Below, piece by piece: positions 27,759 through 38,685 of a DNA stretch of 64,000 nt. Source of the DNA: Tetradesmus obliquus. Taxonomy: Eukaryota; Chlorophyta; Chlorophyceae; Sphaeropleales; Scenedesmaceae. The position numbers were made by a program, and so were the translations under genes. Every line of letters starts with the position of its first letter. Position 1 is the first letter of the stretch. The notes beneath the pieces were generated by a model, which saw only the letters and a list, made by a program, of their open reading frames with translations, was not told the origin of the DNA and made no database searches. The stretch is from assembly GCA_030272155.1 (NCBI GenBank), contig CP126199.1:2728001-2792000 (forward strand), given 5' to 3'.

Positions 27759-29466
27759 AATGTTTTGGCAGGGGATCCTGCAGCGACAGGGCAGGACAAT
27801 CAGTTAAAACGATCCAAAGTGAAGCAGGATGACGGTCATGCACACGAAAGGTGCATGTGCAGAAAGCTAGGGCAGTGCATCCTGCTGGTTGCGCAGATGG
27901 CCGGAACATGCGTGCATGCATGCACGCAAACGCTCCCGTCTGCTCTGACAGTGGCTGTCGTGGGGAGTCAGGATGTTCAACCGCATGGTTTGCGCTTTTA
28001 AAGGTGGCGAGGCAGCGAGCCTGCCTCGAGGCAGCAGATGCTGCGCAGCATCGCATGCGAAACGGCGAGTGCCGTTATGCTCAATTACTTCAAGGCGTGG
28101 TTCCCGTGGCTTACTTGCAAGGGATGCGCCGACGACTTGGGCCTGCAGTGCAACAGCAGCAATGATACGAGCTGTCACAGTAGTTTTAAACTGGTTTGAG
28201 CAGGCTGCAAGCTTGCAGAAGGGCATGCTCAATTACTTCAAGGCGTGGTTCCCGATGCAGAGATCTGACGACGAGAAGCACAAGGCGAAGAGCATGCATG
28301 CCACGATAAACGCAACTTACCTTCGAATCAGTTGGATGCCTCTGTAACTGCGTGTTCAGCGGGGATCAGCTCTGTTTATAGGCTGCTGCGGAATCTGCGC
28401 GGGCGGTAGCGCTTGCGTCTCTTCCTCTCCCACGAGCAGCATGCAACGAGGCAGCAGCGATGCAACCGAAAAAACCATAAGTTTCAAGTCCAAGGTGTCG
28501 ATGATTTGGCTTGCTGTGCCTCGTTCTGCTGTTGGGCTGTAAGCCCGCCCAGCCAGGCAGGTGCCGAGCCACGTGGCACGAGCAGCAGTGAGTGCAGGCT
28601 AGCCAGCTGCAGCTAGCTGTCTGACGACACTGACACGCAATGGATTGACACCGGTGCTAGTTGAGCGTTCAGTTGTGTTGCACCCATCAACTGCAACACA
28701 CTTGAACCTTGGCTGTTTGCAGGCGTGCCGTACATGCAGGCCCTTCACATGTTCTTGTTCTGCACATGTCCTGTGGTGTCTGCACTACATCAGGGGCCTG
28801 TGCAGATCGTATGTGCAGTCGCTGAAAGTGTGTGTGTGTGTGTGTGTGTTACTTCCGTGTTGTCGTGTGCTGATCCATCACCAGCCACAGGCAAACACCG
28901 TGTTTGCTGTGGCACAGCATAAACGTTCAAGAAGGAGCAGGCCGTGCAACCTTCTCGTTGGTGACGAGGTGGATGCTTTTGGCAAAGCAAACATTGGATG
29001 TACAAGGGGCCAATTCAAGTCACACATCTTATTCCGTGCCACCTCAAGGCCACATTGGTACATTTTAGGAACCAGCACGCCTCCCGTTTATCCAACCACT
29101 GAGTTTGTTCATGATCTGTAGATGGCGTTGCTGCCATGGTCCCACTCCTCAGGAACAGCTGCTGCAGCATTTGCAGCTGCCACAGTACTGCACAAAAGTG
29201 TGCAGTCATATGCAAAATAGTGCATGCAGTATGGTCTTGTGTAACTTAAGACATCAAGCTGCTGCATTTGTCCCACCCACCATCCCTCTGTACCATGTTG
29301 TATGTGTCGCCATGTTCCATCAGGCTACAGGCACTCCACATTGTTACAACCCACGACTCCAGTGTGCTATTCAGAGCTGTTGCAGCACTTGAACCTTATG
29401 CGGAACTGTAGAGTGTTCCACATGTTGAGACCCGTTGTGCAGGTCGGGTGCTAGCCCAGCACCAGC
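27759..29466. other. Intergenic region between the secreted paralogues
   Basis: This holds the copy 1 promoter and the 3' flank of copy 2. A 28-bp direct repeat (starting GCTCAATTACTTC) occurs at 28079-28106 and 28227-28254. A (GT)n tract lies at about 28829-28850. A plus frame at about 28890-29120 encodes an uninterrupted but unrecognised segment. No gene is called. Confidence 0.4.
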
Positions 29467-30199
29467 CTACAGGCCAAGGTGGAAGGAAGTGAACAGCTGG
29501 CCACCTGAGCAGCCACCAGCAAACTGAATGTTGCCCTTGTAGGCACTACCACCAGCCATCAAATATCCGCTGGTGGCAGCCCTTAGGGTTGGAGGGGTTG
29601 CAGTTGAGCTGGCCAGGCGCAAAGTTTTTGCCTAACAGGGGCTGGCAGGAAGCATACACGTGGACGTCACCGGCAGTAAACTTGGTGCCTGGTCCCATGG
29701 TGATCTCGTAGGTCAGGGAGGTGGCATTGAGGCTGACCTTGATGTTGCCGCCAAACATGTTCTGCGGGAAGTGACAAGGGTAAAAAGCAGCAGCACCGGC
29801 AGCAGCAGCAGCAGCAGCAGGTGGTCAGTGCATGCAGCAGCAGCAACAGCGGGTCTGTCCCTGCTTGCCATGCTTCACGTACGGCTGCAACATCAACTTG
29901 TTCAACATATAGATGTTGTACAGAGGGCAGCCTGCTGGCAGCATCTTTGCAAGTGCTGCAGTGCGGCGCTGCAGCCCATGGGCAAAGCATTGCTGTAATA
30001 CGTGTTCATTTAAAAAAAGTGTACTGCGTGCAGCATCAAGGAGGATATCAGCTGGTAGAAAACTCGAGTCATCACAGCAGCGCTGAGAGCACTGTCGCGT
30101 GCAACAAACAGCACTTACCTGGCCACAGAACATGGTGCCAGTCTCAGTCATGACAGCGTCACCCTTGGGCAGATTCCACAGCTGCTCCCAGCCCCACCT

Positions 30200-30302
<103 letters not shown>

Positions 30303-31227
30303 GCACACAAACAATGTTGCGAGCCCCTGTAAGGTAAGTTGCAGTTTCGACGCTGCATACGAGTGGCGTTACATCATAAGCAATTGACCATGCTTGCTAG
30401 GGGCTGGCTGGCTGTGCTGTGACAGCAACTAGTGCAACACCCTGTGACGTGTGCAGCAAGTAAGCAGCAACGGCAGCAGTGGAGCAAACCATCTTGTACA
30501 ATTCAGCTTCTCCTGGCACCGCTGCTTACCTCATGCCGCCCTGCTTGTTACCCAGCCGCAGGAAGGGAGCCACGGGCGTCTCACTCAGGGACAGCACCCC
30601 TGATGTCAGCACGTTGCTGACATCGTTCTTCTGGTCAGCGCGGAAGGAGACGGATGTGACGGGCACCTTGCTGAGGTCCTGGTTGCCGTTGTAGGTTGGC
30701 TTGAACCAGCCAAAGCAGGTCTGCAGGCAGAAAGCAGATTGCAAATGTACATGTACGTGTGAACATGGACACCCCCGTCAGCACCACGTGCCTGCAGCAA
30801 TGCAATAGTGACGCAGTGATGCACATGGATGCATCTATTTGTTGTATGCATGTGTGCCATGGTGATTGAAATGTACCAGGTCAGAACATCCCTTTCACGT
30901 GAGTGCACACAGCCGCACTGGCAGCAGCAGGCAAGACTCCTCACAGCCCTAGCAGCACTGTTTTGATTGTCGACACAGTTGCCGCACACACCTCGCCGCC
31001 CACGTTGACAGGTGGCGCGCAGGTGCCCTCCTCTGGCCTGAACAGCAGCTTGGGCCCAGTCAGGAAATCTTTGCATTCTGGCTCCTGCCGATCAATGCCA
31101 GTGGCCTAGTCTATGCCAACACAGGGGCGGCAGCAGCCATACATCCTGCAGATGAAGTCTTGAGGAGTGACCTGGGCCTGGTCCAGCATCAGGCTCTGCA
31201 GCAGCAGGCAGTGCACGCAGCTCATAA

Positions 31228-31277
31228 TTTATAATATAATATTGGTGTGGCGGTATAATATAATATTGGTGTGGCGG
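31228..31277. repeat. AT-rich tandem duplication
   Basis: A unit TATAATATAATATTGGTGTG is present twice in tandem in the intron upstream of copy 2 exon 4. Confidence 0.8.
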
Positions 31278-32450
31278 TACAGATGTGGACCAAGGGTAGG
31301 CAGGACCCCCCGGGAGAGCTGTGCTTTTACGACAAGTGAGCCCGCAGTTTTGCAGCAGCCAGCGAGGCGTGTTTCAGCCAGCACAGCAGCATGTGCTTGA
31401 TGCATGTTTTAGGGCAGCAGCAAGCTGTGCAGTTTGGCTGTGGGTGGGTGTCATTAGCAGCCATCAAGCAATGCAGTGTAGGCTTACCTGGGTGGCGTAT
31501 GTCAGGCCGTTAGGGTTGCTGACGACTTCAACAGTGCAGAACTGCTTGGCAGACCCCCTGCGCACACAGCACAGAGCAGCAGGCAATGGCTTTACAACAT
31601 GCCATTGAAAAGTGCACGCGGCATCTGAGCACGCAGTCAATGCTGCATAGGGCAGTAGGGGAACGGCTTGCGCACAGCCGCTGCAAGCACACTGTGCATG
31701 GCATGCTGAAAGATTTGATCTGCGTGCATGCAAGCAGGCGAGCCACGCGTCCAAGGTAGACCTAATACGACAGTGCGCATGTGTTTGTATTCAGCTATCT
31801 CAGACCAGCAGCGCACACTCACCAGCAGTACTGAATGCTGTTCTCTGCATGTTCCAGGAATGATGCCACGCCGGTACCGTTTGTGGTGGCGCTGATGCCA
31901 TTTGTCCCAAAGTCATCAACACAGCCAGAGATGCGGACCACGGCCCCTGGCACAACCCTGCAGAAACAGACAGCACAGGCTAGTGTTAGTGTTTATTGCC
32001 GCTTTTGCCGGCTCATTCAGAAGCTACATGCTGTAGAGCACCACAGCAGCACAGCAGCACAGCAGCACAGTAGCACAGCAGTTGTGCATTTCTCATGCCT
32101 GAATCTGCCTTTCACAGCAGCGCAGCAGCCCAGCAGCACCTGGGCTGTGCTTCAGGAGCTGCATCCTCAGCTGTTTGGAAGCAAGCCACTGGCAGCAGCA
32201 GCACAGCAGCAGAGCAAGAGCATGAACCATCACTGCCACTCACTAGCAGTAGCTGCAAGGGCTGCGGGTGGCCTGGCAAAACCACACTGAACAGACATTT
32301 TCCACAAATCTGCTGACACCAACATGTAATCACTCACTTGCCATAGCAGTCCTCCACAGTAGCCCAGATCTGCAGGTCATTTGCTGCCACCAGGCTGCAG
32401 CCCAGGCACAGCGCAGCGGCCAGGGCGGCCAGGCGCAGGGAAGGCTTCAT

Positions 32451-33558
32451 GATGATGTGGCGCGTGCTTTGTTGTGGCTGGGAAGTCTGCAAGACAAGGC
32501 AGCAGCAGCTCTGTATGTGAGTGCGTGTGTTCAATGATGAACAGGACAGCATGCATGTCCAGGCACAGGGAGCGCTGCTTATGCATGGTGGCAAGCTGCA
32601 GACAACTATGCAAGGCAAGTGAAGGTGATTCTAATCAATTGCATGAACGCTGTGGCGAGCCTTTGCAGCTGAACTCTGTCAGAGTGTTTGCTGTCCTTGC
32701 CAGCTGCCGCTGCGCACAGCCAACCCAAGTCACTGTAATCGCAAGGCGTGCCATAACGTACGAGGCAAGCAAAACAACCTTTTAAAGACATAACCATTGT
32801 ACTAAATATCTTCTATGCGCAGATTCAGGCGGGTGGCTGGCCACCCGAACGCTTTGGCGCGCAAACTCACCAGAAGATCGAGGGTGACACCGTGAAACGT
32901 GGCCGTAACCTGCAGCAAAAAACCTTGAGTGTGAGTTATTGTGCCTAGTATGCCTTGATGCGTCCTCGGGGACTCTCTCGCACTGCTATCGTGCGTGTGA
33001 TATGCTGCAGGCTGCAACGCCAGCTCGCTGCTGCGGCTTACCCCTGCGTCGACACCGGGCTGCTTGATCATGCTGAGGAAAAATAATGGTACTGGACAGA
33101 TTTATAGGCTGCGCGGGTAGGTGGTTTGTCATGATAAATGACAGCCTGTTCACAGACGATACGTGTCCGTACGGAACACATGCCACGCGTCCACGTGATA
33201 CTCACCGGGAGCATCCGCCGCACAGCGAGGCAAACCGTGTTTCCTACGAGGAGATGTTTCGCGTACATACCCGCATGATCACTGGTCTCCGCTGAGCACC
33301 TTTACGTAGTAGCTGCGCACACATGCCGGGTGCAAGATTGATTCAGCCACGACCACCGTGGTGGCATACCATGACAGCCCAACACAGGGCAGTGCATAGA
33401 CTGCACTACTTCAGCCCATACCAAATGTGCACGGCACCAACCTGCAACACGTACCCAAGGGTATAGTTGCCTCCCTCCGCCTTCAGGGACAGAGAGTCAG
33501 GCGATCCGGCATAACCTGTGTACTGCTGCATTTGCTGCATGGCGCCGTGATGCCGGGG
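32451..33558. other. Intergenic region, copy 2 promoter side and MYND gene 3' flank
   Basis: Short frames only. A minus frame at 32802-33071 is open for about 90 codons but has no recognisable domain. Nothing is called. Confidence 0.35.
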
Positions 33559-35771
33559 TCATATGCACTGCGTGATGCGCTCGCATACTCCCTTGTGGGC
33601 ATCCTTGTGCACATCCCTGCACTTCTTGCTGCACCATCTGAATGCACCACACTCAGTGCATGTGCATCCAATGCTGGTGGTACTGCTGGCGGTGCAGCTG
33701 CCATGTGGCAGTGCACTGCTGCTGTAACCATCTCCCACGAGCCGCTGCTCGCTGCTGTGCAGCATGCTGCTGCAGTAAGGGTTGGCGCAGCAGCAGCTGG
33801 CAGCAAACTCTGCCCACACTGCTGCACCGACATTGCGCAGCTGCCTCCCAAGCACAGCACCAAAGTCCAGGAGCAGTGCCTGCTGGGATGCTGCTGCACT
33901 ACCGCCTTTTCTTGCAGTTGAGCTGCTGCCCTCACTGCTGCTGCTGCTGCTGTTCTGCTGCACGTAGCTACACGGGTCTGCTGCTCTCTCCACCTTCTCC
34001 ACAGCCGCCCGCACCTGCTCTAGCAGCTGCTGCTTCGCTGACCTGGCATCTGCACAGCACCCCGGCAGCTGCAGCGTCTCCAGCGCACCTGATATTCCAC
34101 ACAGCGCTGAACAGACCGTGTGCAGCAGCGCTCCTGGCTGCTTGCTGCCTGCAGCCGCCTGCGCATGCAGCGCCAGCACGGCTGCAGGATACTCCGCAAG
34201 CTGCTTGCCAAGACTTGAAATGCCCCTCGCTGCCAGCGCAAGCCACATGCGCAGCCTGCGCTCTGCTGCTGCCTTATCGCATGCTTCAGCTGCGAGCCAT
34301 GCTGCCCTGATGTTACGCTTGCTGGCATCCATGCGTTTCGAGGCAACCACCATGCTGCTGGCTGCAGCAGAGAGCGCATACAGCGCTGCCTGCTCAGGGC
34401 TCGACACTGGGCCGGCAAGGGCAGACAGCAGCGAGCGCTTGTTCTCTGCAAACTTCAGCAGAGTCAGGCGTAAGCTGAAGATCGCCTGCTGTAGCTGCTG
34501 CTGCTGCTGCTGCTGCACTGCAGGTGGCACCTCAGCTGGCGCATCGTCACCTAGCTTGAGCAGCGCACGGCCGTAGTTGTGCAGCAATGCACATTTCCAC
34601 GGTGAGATGAGGTATAGGCTGCGGCTGCAGTGCTTCCTGAGAGCAGCCTCCAGGGCCCTGCTGGCTCCCTCAGGCTGATGTTTGAATGCTGTCAGGACTG
34701 CCTCGTCAGCTGCAGAGGTGGCACAAAGTGCAGCAGAACAGCAGCAGCAGCAGCAGCAGCAGCGTGCATTTGAGCGCTCTTGGTCAAGACTATAGGGGCC
34801 AGCACGTGTTGCATGGTCTGCCCTGCGACGCTGCAGAATGGCTGCGAGCTAATAACCCGAGGGTGCATCAGGTTGGCATGTATGTAAAGCAGCGGTTGCA
34901 CGTGCAGGCCAGGATTCGAAGCAAGAGATGGACTGTTGTATGTTACAGTAGCAACAGCAAGTAGGCTTTGGCCAGCCTCAAGCTGCTCTTGCAGCAGCCA
35001 CCCACCTGCAGACACCAGCTGCATGATCAGCAGCAGCATGGGCATCTCCTGACTCTCCAATGCCAGGGGTTGGCTGTTATCAAGTCCTGCAGGCCGGCCA
35101 TGCTGCTGCTGCTGCTGTGCATACACAGATGGCAGCATGGCGGGCGCCAGCAGGTGCAGTGCAAGTGGCAGCAGTGTGTTTGCTATCGCTGTTGCCGCTG
35201 CTGCTGCTGCTGGCTTCACACAAATAAACAGCGCAGTCATGGCCTGCAGGCAGCTGTCAAACATCGCCTCCTGCTGTTCTGCTTGCTGCTGCTGTCCTGC
35301 CTCGCTCTCTGCTGCTGCTGCTGCTGACAGCACCAGCAGCTCGAGGAGCACCAGCTGCAGCGGCTGCGCTGCCGTTATGATGGCCATTTTCCTTGACCCT
35401 GCACTGCTGCTGCTAGCTGCGTGCTGCTGCTGCTTGAGTTGCTGGTCAGACTCGCTCCTTGCATCACTGCTCTGCTGCTCCCGCGGCTCAGCTGCAGCCT
35501 TGTCAGGGGTTGCGGACCCTGCTGCCGCCGCTGCTGCTGCTGCTGCTGCTGCTGTCAGCTCACCCTCTAGATCAATAACGCAGCGCACAGCACCGACTGC
35601 CACCACTGCACGCACTGCAGCCCCTGGCCACTGATCATTCACTGCATCCACCACAGGCAGACCAGGGAGCATCAACTGCTCTAGCAGCTCCTCATGGTAT
35701 GGCTGCAGCTGTAGCACTGATTGCTGCAGCTGCTGCTTGCGCTGCACTGCACTGGGCTGCTGCTTGGCCAT
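33559..35771 (-). CDS. MYND-type zinc-finger protein
   Basis: Two exons are clear: 35771-35006 and 34709-33559, joining in frame (LVSA to ADEAVLTAFKH) for about 638 codons. The first part is low-complexity Gln/Ala-rich with helical stretches. The second is helix-rich (EGASRALEAALRKH) and ends in a MYND finger: CANPYC, then CTCTECGAFRWCSKKCRDVH, then HKGVC. MYND fingers bind Pro-rich partners; no SET domain is visible, so methyltransferase function is not supported. The true start may lie upstream: minus-strand segments at 35800-35950 (KHVQQLLLEVACIAELLH) and 35990-36100 (HAQEVLQQLPACLEHCQG) look coding but I could not splice them. Confidence 0.75.
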
Positions 35772-36543
35772 GCAGCTGCAGCATCGGATGAAGCAGCACC
35801 TTCAGGTGATCTTGTGCCTGCTTGCGCTGCTGGCTGTGCAGGAGCTCAGCAATGCAGGCGACCTCCAGCAGCAGCTGCTGCACATGCTTGTCATGCAGCA
35901 GCAGCAGCAGCAGCAGCGCTGCAGCATCCCACAAAGCCCGCACCCTCAAGTTTTGTCATTTAGGTCAATTGAAGCATTTGCTTGCTGTACACGTGCCTGC
36001 AGATCCCTGGCAATGTTCCAAGCAGGCGGGCAGCTGCTGCAGGACTTCCTGTGCATGCTGCTGCTGACGTACAGCTGCTGGCATCACTGCCACTGCTGCC
36101 TTTGGTGGTGCACACTGTGGTGTCACCTGCCATCCATCATGTTGACACAAGGCGCAAGGTGCAGCAAACGCAAGGCCATGCCGCAGGGTATGGAGGGCCT
36201 AGATCAACCAATCAACATGTTCACGATAGTAGGAGTACTAGTTCAGTTTGTGACATTGTGTTACTTGTCACACGAGGCTTAAGACCTGTTGCCCTTCAAA
36301 TGTGAACCATGTAGTTTTAATCGGCATGGTGGCAAGTAGTTGAATCTGCTGCATGTCTAGTCGATGATGTATGCTTTACCGCAGATCCTTTCCTTCTGCT
36401 GCACGTGCCGTCAACTTCCAGTGTCAACATTCAACACCGCACACCACATCGCTTAAACGCATGGTAAATCGCTGCAATCTTATTGAAGCTGAGTTTTGAA
36501 CTGTAGCGTCGCAGGCTGACAGTACCAGCGCAGTGGCAGCACC
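35772..36543. other. Probable 5' exons or promoter of the MYND gene
   Basis: This contains the two coding-looking minus-strand segments named in the MYND entry, separated by a CAG tract at about 35895-35920. Their junctions are unresolved. The remainder shows no feature. Confidence 0.35.
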
Positions 36544-36622
36544 GTGCCAGGACACAAGGATAGAACAGCCATGACACTCTGGCAGACAGCCTTGCTTTTC
36601 TTTGTTTTTCAAGTCTTTCAAG

Positions 36623-37102
36623 ATGTCACTGGCAGAGGCGCGTACCATCAGGATTGGGGCGACGCTGCCCCATCTGAATCATCGTGCACGTCGACGTGGG
36701 GACGTCCCCACGTGGGGACAGTGGGGGTCACAGTCGCAGGAGCAATCGCATGCGCAGGCGGCGAGCGCGTCTACTGTACAAGTTAGCAACCCATACGCAA
36801 ACTCTTGGGGGCTCTGGTGCAGCTATGCACAAACTGTTGCCAAGTCGCCAGGCAACACAGCTGACACAAACAGTCCCACAGCAGCTGCCAAGCCACTGGG
36901 CAGTACAGCTGACAAATCCAGTCCCATACCAGCTGCCAAGGCACGCGGCAGCACAGCTGGCAAGAACAGTCCCTTACAAGCTGCGAAACCACTGGGAAAC
37001 ACAGCTGCCAAGGACAGCACTAAAGCAGCTGCCAAGCCACCGGCAACATCTGCACAAACTAGACGCTGCAGGCTTGGCGGTGTCCTCTGCAGACGGCTGT
37101 GA
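36623..37102 (+). CDS. Hypothetical protein with 16-residue repeats (weak)
   Basis: A single-exon frame of about 160 codons from ATG 36623 (MSLAEARTIRIGATLPHL). Its second half is built on a 48-bp tandem repeat giving 16-residue units such as AAKPLGSTADKSSPIP. Because 48 is divisible by three, all frames through the repeat stay open, so openness is poor evidence for coding. I do not recognise it; a longer start at 36544 in another frame encodes a hydrophobic segment instead. Confidence 0.25.
   Translation: MSLAEARTIRIGATLPHLNHRARRRGDVPTWGQWGSQSQEQSHAQAASASTVQVSNPYANSWGLWCSYAQTVAKSPGNTADTNSPTAAAKPLGSTADKSSPIPAAKARGSTAGKNSPLQAAKPLGNTAAKDSTKAAAKPPATSAQTRRCRLGGVLCRRL
36840..37050. repeat. 48-bp minisatellite, about 4.4 copies
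   Basis: Units start GCTGCCAAGCCACTGGGCAG with 10-25% divergence among copies. Confidence 0.85.
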
Positions 37103-37232
37103 CACTCTGAAGTCATTATGCCATCATGGCCATGGCCATGGCTAACCTACACAGATGAAGCAGATGGGGTTCCTCCGTGCCTGCGCATAGCATTGTGGCA
37201 TGATGATCTGACAGCATGCGCTGTACGTACAG

Positions 37233-37371
37233 CAAAGGACAACAACACTGTGACGCTCATGCGATGCTGATGGCGTGTCAGTTGCATGAAGTGCATGCCC
37301 AGTCACATCGGCTTTCCTTTCGATGCAATTCCGGGGAATTGCATTCCGCGTCACAGTGTTGTTGTCCTTTG
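37233..37371. mobile_element. MITE-like element with perfect 24-bp terminal inverted repeats
   Basis: CAAAGGACAACAACACTGTG plus ACGC at 37233-37256 is perfectly inverted at 37348-37371. The 139-bp unit also has an inner near-palindrome around 37322-37346 (TGCAATTCC/GGGGAATTGCA). No coding sequence. Size and structure fit a miniature inverted-repeat transposable element; target-site duplication is not evident. Confidence 0.55.
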
Positions 37372-38685
37372 GTTGTGCAATACCTATGGGTTAGTGTGCA
37401 TGCTGATTCGTTTATGCATGAGCATGGGCAAACCCCAGGGTGATGCTGGTTTGTTTGTGCATCAGCATGGGCAAACCCTGCGGCAGGCCTGCACAGCAGC
37501 TACTGAATGAATACGTGCTGTGGACCATCAGGCAGGTCGTCTGACGTTGGAACAGCTACTGGCCGTTCTGGCGGCCACAAGTGCATTGCAAACACGTCGC
37601 ACTGTTAGATGGTGGGCTGTGCGCACGCATGGCCTTGAGACAGTGCCAGCATGCTTTGTGATGGTGCGGCGGCAAACCTGGCGCACCTCCACCTGGCTGT
37701 GCTTGACTCAAGCGCTGAGCGGCAGCTGGTAGTCAGCAAGTGGCACAGCATGCAGCTCCTGCGGGTGTGTATCATTGTACACGCGGCTGCATGCAATGCG
37801 GCCTGCAGTTGCTGGACGGCACCGTGCCACCGTGCCGTTCGGCGGCGGCAAGAATTAGACCCTCACCAACGGTGCATGAGGCAGGCAGACACGGGTTGCT
37901 GTTGTGGAGATTGTATAGCCAGGGATTGATAGCAAGGGATATCTTGTGGTGAGGCTGCACATTTGATGTGTTATGTGTTGCATGCTACGGTATTGCTGGC
38001 CGAAATTGCCCAAGCCGCAGCAGAAAGCGCACTGCTGCACGTGCTGGGTTGCCAGGCTTTGCAACATTGCATCAGAAGGAATATCATGGTGCACCCCTCT
38101 CAGATTTTAATCATGAGTATGGGAAGTATTTTTGGTGGGGAGTTGGACATGCCGGAACTGCATGTTGCGTGATGCGGAAGGCTGCAGTGCTAGCTAGCGT
38201 TGAAACTGGCATCAGCAAAAAGTGTACCACGGTGTACACGGTGCACTCGATGAACAAGTACTTTCAAAGAGTGAGTACGTGCTGTTGCAGCACACCAAAC
38301 CGTGTCTGCGACATGCTGCTGGCTGGCTGTTGGGGTGCTAAGCTGCAGGGTCAACCATTGGAAACGTTTTACGTCAAATGCAGATCTTCAAATTGTTTGT
38401 TGTGGCCCTGTGTCATTTGTCTGTAGGCTGCTAAAATGCAAATGACAGCCCCATCGCACCTTTTCCTTTCAGATGCTGTACGCTTGTCCCCCAGTCACAG
38501 TATGCAGTCTGCCACAAGGCCCATGGTTAGCATAAAGGCTTCAGGCATGTATGTCAGAACCCTGAACCTGTTGGTGACACATTCAACCCGTGCCTCGTTC
38601 CTTCTGATTAGCCTGCAGCTAGCAAACCGTATACGCACAGTTTGTTGATGCATGCAACCGCGTTGCTGCGTGAAGCTATAGGTGC
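37372..38685. other. Gene-poor interval
   Basis: A plus frame at 37968-38426 is open for about 150 codons with no domain I know. A 20-bp segment containing CATGGGCAAACCC is repeated at about 37423 and 37465. No gene is supported. Confidence 0.35.

Noticed and set aside
28890-29121. Transposase fragment
   Set aside because: The plus frame is open, but I could not match any catalytic motif or terminal repeats to it.
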